The notes under the pieces: generated by a model | Told to the model about the DNA's origin: nothing | What the model saw: only the letters and a program-made list of their open reading frames with translations | Databases searched by the model: none | Position numbers and translations under genes: made by a program | Origin: JAADHG01 sp964418645 | GTDB taxonomy: Bacteria; Bacteroidota; Bacteroidia; Flavobacteriales; Flavobacteriaceae | Reading direction: 5' to 3' | DNA length: 8,405 nucleotides | NCBI GenBank assembly: GCA_964418645.1 | Contig: CAYQME010000084.1 | Span: 1-8,405 of the forward strand | Part shown: positions 1 through 6,432 of the stretch, piece after piece | How positions within the stretch are numbered: the stretch's first letter is position 1 | Layout: each line of letters starts with the position of its first letter

Positions 1-91
1 GCAACCTTAACTTTACAAACATACATTTAGGACAATCCACTATAATTTAGTTGAATAATGGTTAATAATAATTGAATATTTTGGGTTTTTT

Positions 92-122
92 AAAAGCGCA
101 TTAGAAATAGTGCGCTTTTTTT
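92..122 (+). terminator. Rho-independent terminator reading rightward
   Basis: The arms at 92-103 and 108-119 form a 12-bp stem (AAAAGCGCA against TGCGCTTTT, then one T-G wobble and two A-T pairs). The loop is GAAA, and seven T residues follow at 116-122, the first four also lying in the stem. Read on the minus strand the wobble becomes an A-C mismatch and only four U residues follow the GC core. The element is therefore better suited to stopping a + strand transcript, although weak bidirectional use for the arg operon is possible. It implies a convergent gene ending near or left of position 50. Confidence 0.75.
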
Positions 123-130
123 ATTGATTA

Positions 131-172
131 ATTGAAACGTTCGTTTAATTTTAAGATAAAAAATGTTTCAAT
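131..172. repeat. Short inverted repeat, function unknown
   Basis: ATTGAAAC at 131-138 is the exact reverse complement of GTTTCAAT at 165-172, with a 26-base spacer. The left arm also overlaps AAACGTTCGTTT (135-146), a tight local dyad. There is no T-tract on either side, so it does not look like a terminator. It could be a protein-binding site or chance in A+T-rich DNA. Confidence 0.25.
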
Positions 173-207
173 GTTTGTTTATCGACAGTTATCTAAATAA
201 AGCAGAC

Positions 208-264
208 AAAAACGAAGTTAGCGTATTTTTCTTACAAAGGCAATCATTCAGGAAACTTCGCTCT
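208..264 (-). terminator. Weak candidate terminator for the arg operon
   Basis: On the minus strand CGAAGTT (260 to 254, inside the last codons of argH) can pair with AACTTCG (219 to 213), which is followed by five T residues (212 to 208). Further A-U and G-U pairs could extend the outer stem using the T-run. The loop of about 34 nt is long for an intrinsic terminator, so this is only the best candidate in the right place. Read-through to the stronger hairpin at 92-122 is equally possible. Confidence 0.25.
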
Positions 265-1518
265 AATCTTATCCAAACCTAAATTATGAATACTACCAAT
301 ATGTGTGTGTTGTTTAGACCTATTGGGCTTGTAAGTTCCAGTTTGTACTTGTGCTCCTATGTGTTGGTAGGCTTCTCTAAACGACATACCATCAACCACC
401 AAATTATTGATACTATCTACTGTAAAAAGGTATTTGTATTTGTCGTCGTTGAGATTAACATCCTTTACAATAACCTGCTGAATAGCATAATTAAGAATAT
501 CTAAAATGTCTATAACGTCTATAAAAGCGTTAATCATATTTTCCTTTAACAACTGAAAATCACGATGGTAACCACTTGGTAGATTATTGGTAATTAACAG
601 CATTTCTGTATGCAAGGCTTGAATTTTATTACACTTACCTCTAATCAATTCAAATACATCTGGATTTTTTTTATGTGGCATAATACTACTCCCTGTCGTG
701 AGCGCATCTGGAAACGAAATAAAATCAAAATTCTGGCTCATATACAGGCAAATATCCATTGCAAATCGCCCCAAAGTATTGCACAAACTTCCTAGAGATG
801 TGGCAATAGTACGCTCGCTTTTACCGCGACTCAATTGTGCTGCGACAACATTGAATTTTAAGGTTGAAAATCCTAATTCATGTGTTGTAAAATCTCTATC
901 AATAGGAAACGAACTACCATAACCTGCTGCTGATCCCAAGGGATTTTGATCAACCGTTTTTAAGGCTGCATGCAATAGATACACATCGTCAATTAATAAC
1001 TCGGCATAGGCTGAAAACCACAACCCAAATGAAGATGGCATTGCCACTTGTAAATGTGTGTAACCTGGAAGCAAACTATCTTTAAGCGTATCAGCTAGTT
1101 GTAGCAGTGTATTAAATAGAACTTTAGTTTTATCATAAACCAGCCTTAGGCTGTCTTTGTAATACAATTGTAATGCCACTAAAACCTGATCGTTCCTGGA
1201 TCGTGCAGTATGTATCTTTTTTCCAACGTCTCCATAAGTTCTTATAAGCTCAAATTCAATTTTTGAATGCACATCTTCAAATTGAGGTTCGACTACAAAC
1301 ATGCTGTCTTCAATTTGTTGTTGTAATGTGTTCAACCCTTCTTCCAGTTGTTGTAATTCTTTAACAGAAATAATATTGATACTTTCTAACATTTTAGCAT
1401 GTGCTAAAGAGGCTTGTACATCGTACTTTGCAATGTGTAAATCGATTTCTCTATCGTTTCCTACCGTAAATTGTTCTATTTTTTTATCTATTGTTATCCC
1501 TTTATCCCAAAGTTTCAT
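244..1518 (-). CDS. argH: Argininosuccinate lyase
   Basis: Cytosolic enzyme for the last step of arginine synthesis, splitting argininosuccinate into arginine and fumarate. The 424 residues carry the superfamily landmarks in order: EDVHSKIE (81-88), HTARSRNDQ (103-111), GYTHLQ (152-157) with the expected catalytic His155, and the signature GSSIMPHKKNPD (276-287), whose mobile loop carries the catalytic serine. GYHRDFQ (316-322) takes the place of the more usual YNRD-type motif. The length is slightly below that of E. coli ArgH (about 457), mainly from a shorter C-terminal domain. The ATG at 1518 gives MKLWDKG, a typical family N-terminus; no Shine-Dalgarno is visible. It is the last gene of the operon, 35 nt after argE. 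No disruption is seen. Confidence 0.96.
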   Translation of the reverse strand: MKLWDKGITIDKKIEQFTVGNDREIDLHIAKYDVQASLAHAKMLESINIISVKELQQLEEGLNTLQQQIEDSMFVVEPQFEDVHSKIEFELIRTYGDVGKKIHTARSRNDQVLVALQLYYKDSLRLVYDKTKVLFNTLLQLADTLKDSLLPGYTHLQVAMPSSFGLWFSAYAELLIDDVYLLHAALKTVDQNPLGSAAGYGSSFPIDRDFTTHELGFSTLKFNVVAAQLSRGKSERTIATSLGSLCNTLGRFAMDICLYMSQNFDFISFPDALTTGSSIMPHKKNPDVFELIRGKCNKIQALHTEMLLITNNLPSGYHRDFQLLKENMINAFIDVIDILDILNYAIQQVIVKDVNLNDDKYKYLFTVDSINNLVVDGMSFREAYQHIGAQVQTGTYKPNRSKQHTHIGSIHNLGLDKIRAKFPE

Positions 1519-1553
1519 CGTTTAAATGTTTATTCGTTAATGCGTTGATTTGT

Positions 1554-2621
1554 TTATGCCATTACTTTATTCAATAATTCAACATAAATTTGTATGCCTT
1601 CTTCTATTTCATTTATATAAATAAACTCATCTGCTGTATGAGAACGCGTACTATCTCCAGGTCCTAATTTTAAAGATGGACAGGACAATACCGCTTGATC
1701 TGATAAAGTTGGCGAACCATAAGTTGCTCTTCCTAATGCAATTCCTGCCTGTACAAGTTCATGTTCTATTGGAATTGAAGATGCATTTAATTTTAAACTC
1801 CGTGGTACTATATCATCACAAGGCGCTTCCCTAATTAGTATGTCTGCTATTTCATTATTTGTATAGGCATCATTTACACGAACATCTATAACTAATTTTA
1901 CATCTGCAGGAACTGCATTATGTTGCTTACCAGCATTGATTTGTGTCACTGTTATTTTAACATCTCCTAAAATTTTTGAGCTTTTTTTAAATTTAAAATC
2001 TTTGAACCATTTAAGCACATTTATTGAATTATAAATGGCATTATCATCGTTTGGATGTGCAGCATGACTTGGTGTGCCTTTTACCACGGCATCAAAAACC
2101 ACCAATCCTTTTTCGGCAATGGCCAAATTCATAAGCGTTGGTTCCCCAACAATGGCAACGTCAATTTCAGGAATTATTGATAACATACTGTTTAATCCGT
2201 TTTCAGCACTACTTTCTTCTTCGGCTGAAGCTACCAGCACCAAATTATATTTCAAATTCTTTTCATTATAAAAATGGGTAAACGTCGCCAATAAGGACAC
2301 CAAACAACCTCCAGCATCATTACTTCCTAAACCATACAATTTTACATTTTCCACTATGGCTTTAAACGGATCTTTGGTGTAAGCATTATTAGGTTTTACG
2401 GTGTCATGATGTGAGTTCAATAAAAGTGTTGGCTTAGCTTTGTCGAAATATTTATTTACAGCCCAAACATTGTTTACGGTTCTTTTATATGGAATATGAT
2501 ATTGCTCAAACCACTTTTCTATAAGCACAGCAGTCTTATCTTCTTCGGAAGAAAAAGAAGACGTTTCAATCATTTTTTTGAGTAACGCTATTGCATTTGT
2601 TATTAATCGCTCTTGTATCAT
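1554..2621 (-). CDS. argE: M20 metallopeptidase-family N-acylornithine/N-acylcitrulline deacylase
   Basis: Zinc-dependent amidohydrolase of the ArgE/DapE type, 355 residues. Visible metal and catalytic positions are His71 and Asp73 in HHDTV, Asp102 in GSNDAGG, Glu134-Glu135 in SAEEE (general base and ligand), Glu160 in VGEP and His328 in RSHTADE. The dimerisation domain sits at roughly 175-285 and includes SHAAHP (185-190). Because the operon encodes an N-acylornithine transcarbamylase, the likely substrate is N-acylcitrulline, giving free citrulline for ArgG; this is inferred from context. The start codon shares one base with the argB stop (TAATG), which indicates translational coupling. DapE is the main alternative from sequence alone, but the position inside the arg operon argues against it. 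Confidence 0.9.
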   Translation of the reverse strand: MIQERLITNAIALLKKMIETSSFSSEEDKTAVLIEKWFEQYHIPYKRTVNNVWAVNKYFDKAKPTLLLNSHHDTVKPNNAYTKDPFKAIVENVKLYGLGSNDAGGCLVSLLATFTHFYNEKNLKYNLVLVASAEEESSAENGLNSMLSIIPEIDVAIVGEPTLMNLAIAEKGLVVFDAVVKGTPSHAAHPNDDNAIYNSINVLKWFKDFKFKKSSKILGDVKITVTQINAGKQHNAVPADVKLVIDVRVNDAYTNNEIADILIREAPCDDIVPRSLKLNASSIPIEHELVQAGIALGRATYGSPTLSDQAVLSCPSLKLGPGDSTRSHTADEFIYINEIEEGIQIYVELLNKVMA

Positions 2622-2623
2622 TA
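2619..2623 (-). promoter_or_regulatory. TAATG stop-start overlap joining argB and argE
   Basis: On the minus strand the argB stop TAA (2623-2621) and the argE start ATG (2621-2619) share the A at 2621. This arrangement supports the chosen argE start and suggests that ribosomes finishing argB reinitiate on argE. Confidence 0.8.
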
Positions 2624-3397
2624 GTCTTTAATTGTTGTAAATTTTGTATTCGTATTAAAAAGCATCTCTTGTTTCCCAATACATACTTTGTGTACTTTAT
2701 GGGATAATGCATGAAAGCAATTATCTAATTTTGGCAGCATTCCTTCAGCTATAATACTTTGATTTTTTAATTTTTTATAATTATCTGTATTAATGTTTTC
2801 GATAACTGAAGTATCGTCATTTATATCTTTTAAAACACCATTTTTTTCAAAACAGTAGTACAACTCTGTTTTAAACTTTTGTGCAAAAGCAATTGCCAAT
2901 TCTGAAGCTATAGTATCGGCATTTGTATTAAGCAATTGTCCGTTTTCATCATGCGTTATGGCGCAAAAAACAGGAATGATGTTACTTTTTAAAAGCAACC
3001 CTAATGTTTCAGTATTCACTTGTTTCACGTCGCCAACAAAGCCATAATCTATAGTTTTAACAGGTCTCTTTTCAGCAATTATACAGTTTCCATCTGCTCC
3101 TGTAAAACCAATAGCATTGCATTGATTGGCTTGGAGTTTTGCCACAATATTTTTATTGATTTTCCCAGCATACACCATGGTTATAATATCTAATGTAGAT
3201 TCGTCCGTAATACGTCTGCCATCAACCATTTTAACTTCAATATTCATTTTATTTGCTAATTGTGTAGCCAGATTTCCGCCACCATGTACCAATACTTTTA
3301 ATCCTTCTATTTTAGAAAACTGTTCTAAAAAAGTATGTAATGCATCTTGGTTATCGATAATATTGCCTCCTATTTTTATAATTTTTAGTGTCTTCAT
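2621..3397 (-). CDS. argB: N-acetylglutamate (or N-succinylglutamate) kinase
   Basis: Amino-acid kinase family enzyme that phosphorylates the gamma-carboxylate of N-acylglutamate. Its 258 residues match the length of the E. coli enzyme. Lys8 in IKIGGN, the VHGGG loop (37-41), VDGRRITDESTLD (58-70), Asp161 in NTNADTIASELA and Lys223 in GMLPKLD occupy the expected ATP- and substrate-binding positions. There is no N-terminal helical extension of the kind found in hexameric, arginine-inhibited kinases, so feedback inhibition at this step is unlikely (inference). Whether the acyl group is acetyl or succinyl should follow ArgF'. The ATG at 3397 gives MKTLKIIKIGG, which places the catalytic lysine at the standard distance. 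The 35-bp palindrome ends 10 nt before this start, and argE overlaps its 3' end by one base. Confidence 0.95.
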   Translation of the reverse strand: MKTLKIIKIGGNIIDNQDALHTFLEQFSKIEGLKVLVHGGGNLATQLANKMNIEVKMVDGRRITDESTLDIITMVYAGKINKNIVAKLQANQCNAIGFTGADGNCIIAEKRPVKTIDYGFVGDVKQVNTETLGLLLKSNIIPVFCAITHDENGQLLNTNADTIASELAIAFAQKFKTELYYCFEKNGVLKDINDDTSVIENINTDNYKKLKNQSIIAEGMLPKLDNCFHALSHKVHKVCIGKQEMLFNTNTKFTTIKD

Positions 3398-3407
3398 TAT
3401 TTAATTT

Positions 3408-3442
3408 TAGACCTGACAGGTTTTTAAAACCTGTCAGGTCTA
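3408..3442. repeat. 35-bp perfect palindrome, copy A, between argF' and argB
   Basis: Arms 3408-3424 and 3426-3442 are exact reverse complements around a single central base at 3425. The GC-containing core is GACCTGACAGG (3410-3420) against CCTGTCAGGTC (3430-3440). Each arm contains its own near-palindrome, ACCTGxCAGGT, so the unit is nested. Its last three bases, read on the minus strand, are the argF' stop TAG (3442-3440). The RNA hairpin would end 10 nt before the argB start codon. There is no T-tract after it in the direction of transcription, so it is not a typical terminator. A second copy lies at 6398-6432. Confidence 0.95.
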
Positions 3443-4375
3443 TTTATTTTGTAAAATTTGTTTTAGGACTACTTGTGCTGTAAAAGTTCTATTATTGGCT
3501 TGTCGAATCACTATAGATTGCTCACTGTCTAAAACAACGTCCTCAACAACCACATTTCGTCGCACTGGTAAACAATGCATAAATTTGGCTTTCCCAAGCT
3601 TCTCTTGTGTCATCATCCAATTTGTGTCTTGGCTTAAAACTTTCCCATAATTACTATAACTACTCCAATTTTTAACATAAACAAAATCGGCATTTTTTAA
3701 AGCTTCTTCCTGATTATAATTTATTGGTGTGTTTTTGGTAATTTCAGAATTTAATTCATATCCTTTTGGATGTGTTATAGTAAAATTTACATCTAACTCT
3801 TGCATCATTTTTACAAACGAGTTTGCCACAGCATGTGGTAATGCTTTGGGATGAGGTGCCCATGACAAAACAACTTTAGGCTTAGGTTTTGTTTTTAACT
3901 CTTCAATCGTAATTGCATCTGTTAATGCTTGCAATGGATGTGCTGTTGCACTTTCCATATTTACAATGGGAATTGAAGCATATTTTATAAAGCTGTTAAG
4001 CACATACTCTTGTTCATCTTTTTGCTTGTCAATCAAACTTGGAAATGCTCGAACAGCAATAATATCGGCATATTGCGAAATAACTTGAGCCGCTTCTTTT
4101 ATGTGTTCAGAGGTATTTAAATTCATGATTGTTCCGTCCTCAAATTCTAAATTCCAAGCATCAGTTACATTGAGTATCATAACATCCATTCCTAAGTATT
4201 TTGCTGCCTTTTCGGTACTTAATCGGGTTCTTAAACTAGCATTGAAAAACAACATAACCAAGGTTTTGTGCCTTCCTAAATCTTCAAATTGAAAAGGATT
4301 TTGTTTCAATTGAATGGCTTCCTGAATAATTTCAGAAAGATTTACAATGTCTTTTATATCAGTATATTTTTTCAT
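3440..4375 (-). CDS. argF': N-acylornithine carbamoyltransferase (N-succinyl- or N-acetylornithine transcarbamylase)
   Basis: Transfers carbamoyl from carbamoyl phosphate to an acylated ornithine, giving N-acylcitrulline. The 311 residues show SLRTR (47-51) for carbamoyl phosphate, AWNLE with Trp74, HPLQ (146-149), WAPHPKALPHAV (172-183) and HCLPVRRN (267-274). From memory of the families, FFNASLRTRLS, HPLQ and WAPHP resemble the Bacteroides fragilis succinylornithine enzyme more than the Xanthomonas acetylornithine enzyme, which has HPCQ and WTYHP. It is not an ordinary ornithine carbamoyltransferase. At the position reported to decide acyl preference (Pro in the succinyl type, Glu in the acetyl type) this protein has Ser89 in NTSEH, so the acyl group remains open. 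The stop codon TAG lies inside palindrome A. The start at 4375 gives MKKYTDIKDI, the expected N-terminus. Confidence 0.93.
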   Translation of the reverse strand: MKKYTDIKDIVNLSEIIQEAIQLKQNPFQFEDLGRHKTLVMLFFNASLRTRLSTEKAAKYLGMDVMILNVTDAWNLEFEDGTIMNLNTSEHIKEAAQVISQYADIIAVRAFPSLIDKQKDEQEYVLNSFIKYASIPIVNMESATAHPLQALTDAITIEELKTKPKPKVVLSWAPHPKALPHAVANSFVKMMQELDVNFTITHPKGYELNSEITKNTPINYNQEEALKNADFVYVKNWSSYSNYGKVLSQDTNWMMTQEKLGKAKFMHCLPVRRNVVVEDVVLDSEQSIVIRQANNRTFTAQVVLKQILQNK

Positions 4376-4387
4376 GATGAATCATTT

Positions 4388-4459
4388 TGTCATTGCGAAG
4401 TAAATTAATTTGCTGTGGCAATCTTATTAAAGAGATTACTTCACTACGTCGTAATGACA
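4388..4459. repeat. Degenerate dispersed palindromic repeat between argD and argF'
   Basis: The ends TGTCATTGCGA (4388-4398) and TCGTAATGACA (4449-4459) are inverted copies with one G-T difference. An inner stem pairs CTGTGGCAATCTT (4413-4425) partly with AGAGATTAC (4431-4439), and GAAGTAA (4397-4403) is also an exact reverse complement of TTACTTC (4436-4442). The layout, GTCATTGCGA at the left, GCAATCT and AGATT inside, and a CGxAATGAC end, resembles a widespread intergenic repeat in Bacteroidota that I recall with ends GTCATTGCGAGG. It fills nearly the whole 84-nt gap: it abuts the argD stop codon at 4460 and ends 12 nt before the argF' start. Confidence 0.75.
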
Positions 4460-5587
4460 TTACTCTAGTTCTTCTTTTAATGCTTCAAAAAACACATCTA
4501 TATGATGCTTTTGAATAGTTAACGGAGGAAGTATTCTCAATAAATTGGGATTCTTTGCACTTCCTGTAAAAATGTGATGCTCGAAAATGAGTTTTTTTCG
4601 CAATTCTGAAATATTAAAATCAAATTCTAATCCTAACATTAATCCACGACCTTTAATTGATTTCACATTAGGAAGCGTTTTGACTTTTTCAATAAAGTAT
4701 GATGAAACATCTTTTGCGTTTTGAAGTAATTGTTCGCCCTCTAAAACCTTTAACACTGACAATGATGCTGTACAAGCCAAATGATTGCCACCAAAAGTAG
4801 TTCCTAACAATCCGAACGATGCTTTAATATCAGGATGAATTAAGATACCTCCTATTGGGAATCCATTTCCCATACCTTTTGCCATTGATATTATATCAGG
4901 AACGATATTATGCTTTTGAAACGCAAAAAAATCTCCCGTTCTTCCAAAACCAGATTGTATTTCATCTGCAATGAACACTGTGTTGTATTGTTTACACAAT
5001 TGACTCAAGCCTTGATAAAACGCTGTTGTGCTTTCATCTAAACCACCAATACCTTGAATTGTTTCAATAATTACGGCACAAACATCATTTCCTTGAAGAG
5101 ATTTTTCGACCGCATCCAAATTGCCTAATTCAAAAAATTCAACCTCTTGTTGTGCGTTTAGAGGCGCTACTATTTTAGGATTATCCGTTACAACAACTGC
5201 TGCAGAAGTTCTGCCATGAAATGCATTTTTAAAAGCTAAAACTTTCTTTATGCCTGTGTGAAACGATGCTAATTTTAATGCATTTTCATTGGCCTCGGCT
5301 CCTGAATTACACAAAAATAATTGATACCCTACACAACCAGACAATTTTTCTAATTTTTCAGATAATTCAGTTTGCAAAGGATTTTGAATAGAGTTACTGT
5401 AAAACCCAAGCTTCCCAACTTGCTCACTTATATTTTTTACATATTCAGGATGCGAATGACCAATAGAAATCACAGCATGACCTCCATATAAATCTAAATA
5501 TTTAGTGTCGTTTTTATCAAAAACATATACATCTTTAGCCTTTACTGGTGTAATATCAAACAACGGATACACATTAAATAGGCTCAT
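4460..5587 (-). CDS. argD: Acylornithine aminotransferase, class III PLP-dependent
   Basis: Converts N-acylglutamate 5-semialdehyde plus glutamate into N-acylornithine and 2-oxoglutarate. The 375 residues carry the class III set: SGAEANE (95-101), the FHGRT segment (123-127), DEIQSGFGRTG (208-218) with Asp208 for the pyridine nitrogen, Lys237 in SMAKGMGNGFPIGG as the Schiff-base lysine, GTTFGGN (262-268) for the cofactor phosphate of the partner subunit, and GRGLMLG (313-319). The C-terminal LLRILPPLTI is typical. The family includes ornithine 5-aminotransferase, so dual activity cannot be excluded, particularly next to proC. The argument for ArgD is the operon position and the short length; ornithine aminotransferases are usually 400 residues or more. 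The start ATG overlaps the proC stop by four bases, and a palindromic repeat abuts the stop codon. Confidence 0.92.
   Translation of the reverse strand: MSLFNVYPLFDITPVKAKDVYVFDKNDTKYLDLYGGHAVISIGHSHPEYVKNISEQVGKLGFYSNSIQNPLQTELSEKLEKLSGCVGYQLFLCNSGAEANENALKLASFHTGIKKVLAFKNAFHGRTSAAVVVTDNPKIVAPLNAQQEVEFFELGNLDAVEKSLQGNDVCAVIIETIQGIGGLDESTTAFYQGLSQLCKQYNTVFIADEIQSGFGRTGDFFAFQKHNIVPDIISMAKGMGNGFPIGGILIHPDIKASFGLLGTTFGGNHLACTASLSVLKVLEGEQLLQNAKDVSSYFIEKVKTLPNVKSIKGRGLMLGLEFDFNISELRKKLIFEHHIFTGSAKNPNLLRILPPLTIQKHHIDVFFEALKEELE
5584..5587 (-). promoter_or_regulatory. ATGA stop-start overlap joining proC and argD
   Basis: The argD start ATG (5587-5585) overlaps the proC stop TGA (5586-5584) on the minus strand. 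The four-base overlap fixes the argD start and points to coupled translation of the two genes. Confidence 0.8.
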
Positions 5588-6384
5588 AATTGTTCAGTTT
5601 TAATCGTATTAATTTTATTGAAAGACGTGACCATACCTTGTATTAAAGACGAACTTAATCCTTTGTGTTCCATTTCATTCAAGCCTTCAATGGTGCAGCC
5701 TTTTGGCGTGGTTACTTTATCAATTTCCTGCTCTGGATGATTCCCATTTATAATCAGTAAATTAGCAGCGCCTTCACAGGTATGCATCGCCAATTCTTGT
5801 GCTTCTTTAGCATCAAAACCCAATTGAATTGCAGCCTGCGTTGTCGCTCTAATCAATCGCATCCAAAAGGCAATACCGCTAGCACAAACCACTGTTGCTG
5901 CTTGCATTTGATTTTCTGGAATTGCAATAGACGTTCCCAAACGATTAAAAATAGCTTCAGCAATCTTTATGCGTTTTTCACCTTTTTCATTACTACATAA
6001 ACAGGTCATGGATTTTCCAACTGCTATGGCTGTATTTGGCATTGCTCTAATTATAAACTGATGAGTGCCAACAATAGCTTCGATCTTAGAAATACTATAG
6101 CCTGTAATTGTAGAAATAATAACATGTTTCTCCTTTAGCAACGGTTCAATTTCCTTTAATATGATTTCAAAATGTGCTGGTTGAACAGCAAAAATTAGAA
6201 TGTCTGATTGTTGTGCTGCTTCTGTATTATCCGAAGTAATTACAACATTCTGGTAGCCTTTAAAACTTTGGATATCTCCAACATTCCGTTTTGTTAAATA
6301 CAAACTCGTAATAGCATTTGTAGTAATCAGTCCTTTGGCTATGGATTGTCCTAAATTTCCTGTTCCTATTATTGCGATTTTCAT
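5584..6384 (-). CDS. proC: Pyrroline-5-carboxylate reductase, divergent
   Basis: Reduces pyrroline-5-carboxylate to proline with NAD(P)H. The 266 residues start with a Rossmann fold (MKIAIIGTGNLGQSI, glycines 7, 9, 12), followed by FAVQP (65-69) and RAMPNTA (113-119), and end in the helical dimerisation domain. Two substrate loops depart from the usual form: ASGIAFWMR (168-176) where most enzymes have GSGPAY, and TTPKGCT (225-231) where most have TSPGGTT. The fold assignment is secure; the exact activity is slightly less so. Its place between argC and argD suggests joint supply of arginine and proline from glutamate, or recycling of semialdehyde that has cyclised. As far as I recall, proC also sits in arg clusters of other Bacteroidota. 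A 35-bp palindrome ends 13 nt before its start. It overlaps argD by four bases. Confidence 0.88.
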   Translation of the reverse strand: MKIAIIGTGNLGQSIAKGLITTNAITSLYLTKRNVGDIQSFKGYQNVVITSDNTEAAQQSDILIFAVQPAHFEIILKEIEPLLKEKHVIISTITGYSISKIEAIVGTHQFIIRAMPNTAIAVGKSMTCLCSNEKGEKRIKIAEAIFNRLGTSIAIPENQMQAATVVCASGIAFWMRLIRATTQAAIQLGFDAKEAQELAMHTCEGAANLLIINGNHPEQEIDKVTTPKGCTIEGLNEMEHKGLSSSLIQGMVTSFNKINTIKTEQL

Positions 6385-6397
6385 AGTTTTTACTTTA

Positions 6398-6432
6398 AAG
6401 ACCTGTCAGGTTTTAAAAACCTGACAGGTCTT
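6398..6432. repeat. 35-bp perfect palindrome, copy B, between argC and proC
   Basis: Arms 6398-6414 and 6416-6432 are exact reverse complements around a single central base at 6415. The core is GACCTGTCAGG (6400-6410) against CCTGACAGGTC (6420-6430). It differs from copy A at 3408-3442 only at the outermost pair, at the middle pair of the ACCTGxCAGGT unit, and at the central base; both pair changes keep Watson-Crick pairing. It lies in the 55-nt argC-proC gap and its hairpin would end 13 nt before the proC start. Only three T residues follow in the direction of transcription, so strong termination is unlikely. Confidence 0.95.

Larger units (their letters stand above)
1..243. other. Intergenic region downstream of argH, no gene found
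   Basis: No reading frame here looks like a gene. On the + strand the three frames entering from the left edge stop at 8-10, 28-30 and 48-50, so at most a few C-terminal residues of a rightward gene could be present, and they are too short to identify. The region holds one clear + strand terminator, one short inverted repeat and a weak candidate terminator for the arg operon, each listed separately. The rest is A+T-rich with nothing else I can support. Confidence 0.7.

Noticed and set aside
16..23. TATGTTTG on the minus strand, resembling a Bacteroidota -7 box
   Set aside because: No TTG-type -33 element lies at the expected distance, so the match is probably chance in A+T-rich sequence.
1554..2621. 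DapE (succinyl-diaminopimelate desuccinylase) instead of ArgE
   Set aside because: The M20 motifs do not separate the two, but the TAATG overlap with argB and the arg operon context favour ArgE. Substrate is left open between acylcitrulline and acylornithine.
3126..3404. 92-residue + strand frame opposite argB
   Set aside because: It lies antisense within argB, has no recognisable motif, and its hydrophobic look comes from reading the opposite strand of an A+T-rich gene. The other short + strand frames opposite argH, argE, argF' and proC were rejected for the same reason.
4460..5587. RocD-type ornithine 5-aminotransferase
   Set aside because: Adjacency to proC makes this tempting, but the protein is short for that group and lies in a complete acylated arginine route that needs an ArgD. 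Kept as a possible secondary activity only.
6398..6432. 35-bp palindromes as intrinsic terminators
   Set aside because: On the coding strand only a short T stretch follows copy B and none follows copy A, and essential pathway genes lie just downstream. Strong termination would block argB, argE and argH expression.
3408..6432. CRISPR-like repeat array
   Set aside because: There are only two copies, about 3 kb apart with genes between them, and no regular spacers.
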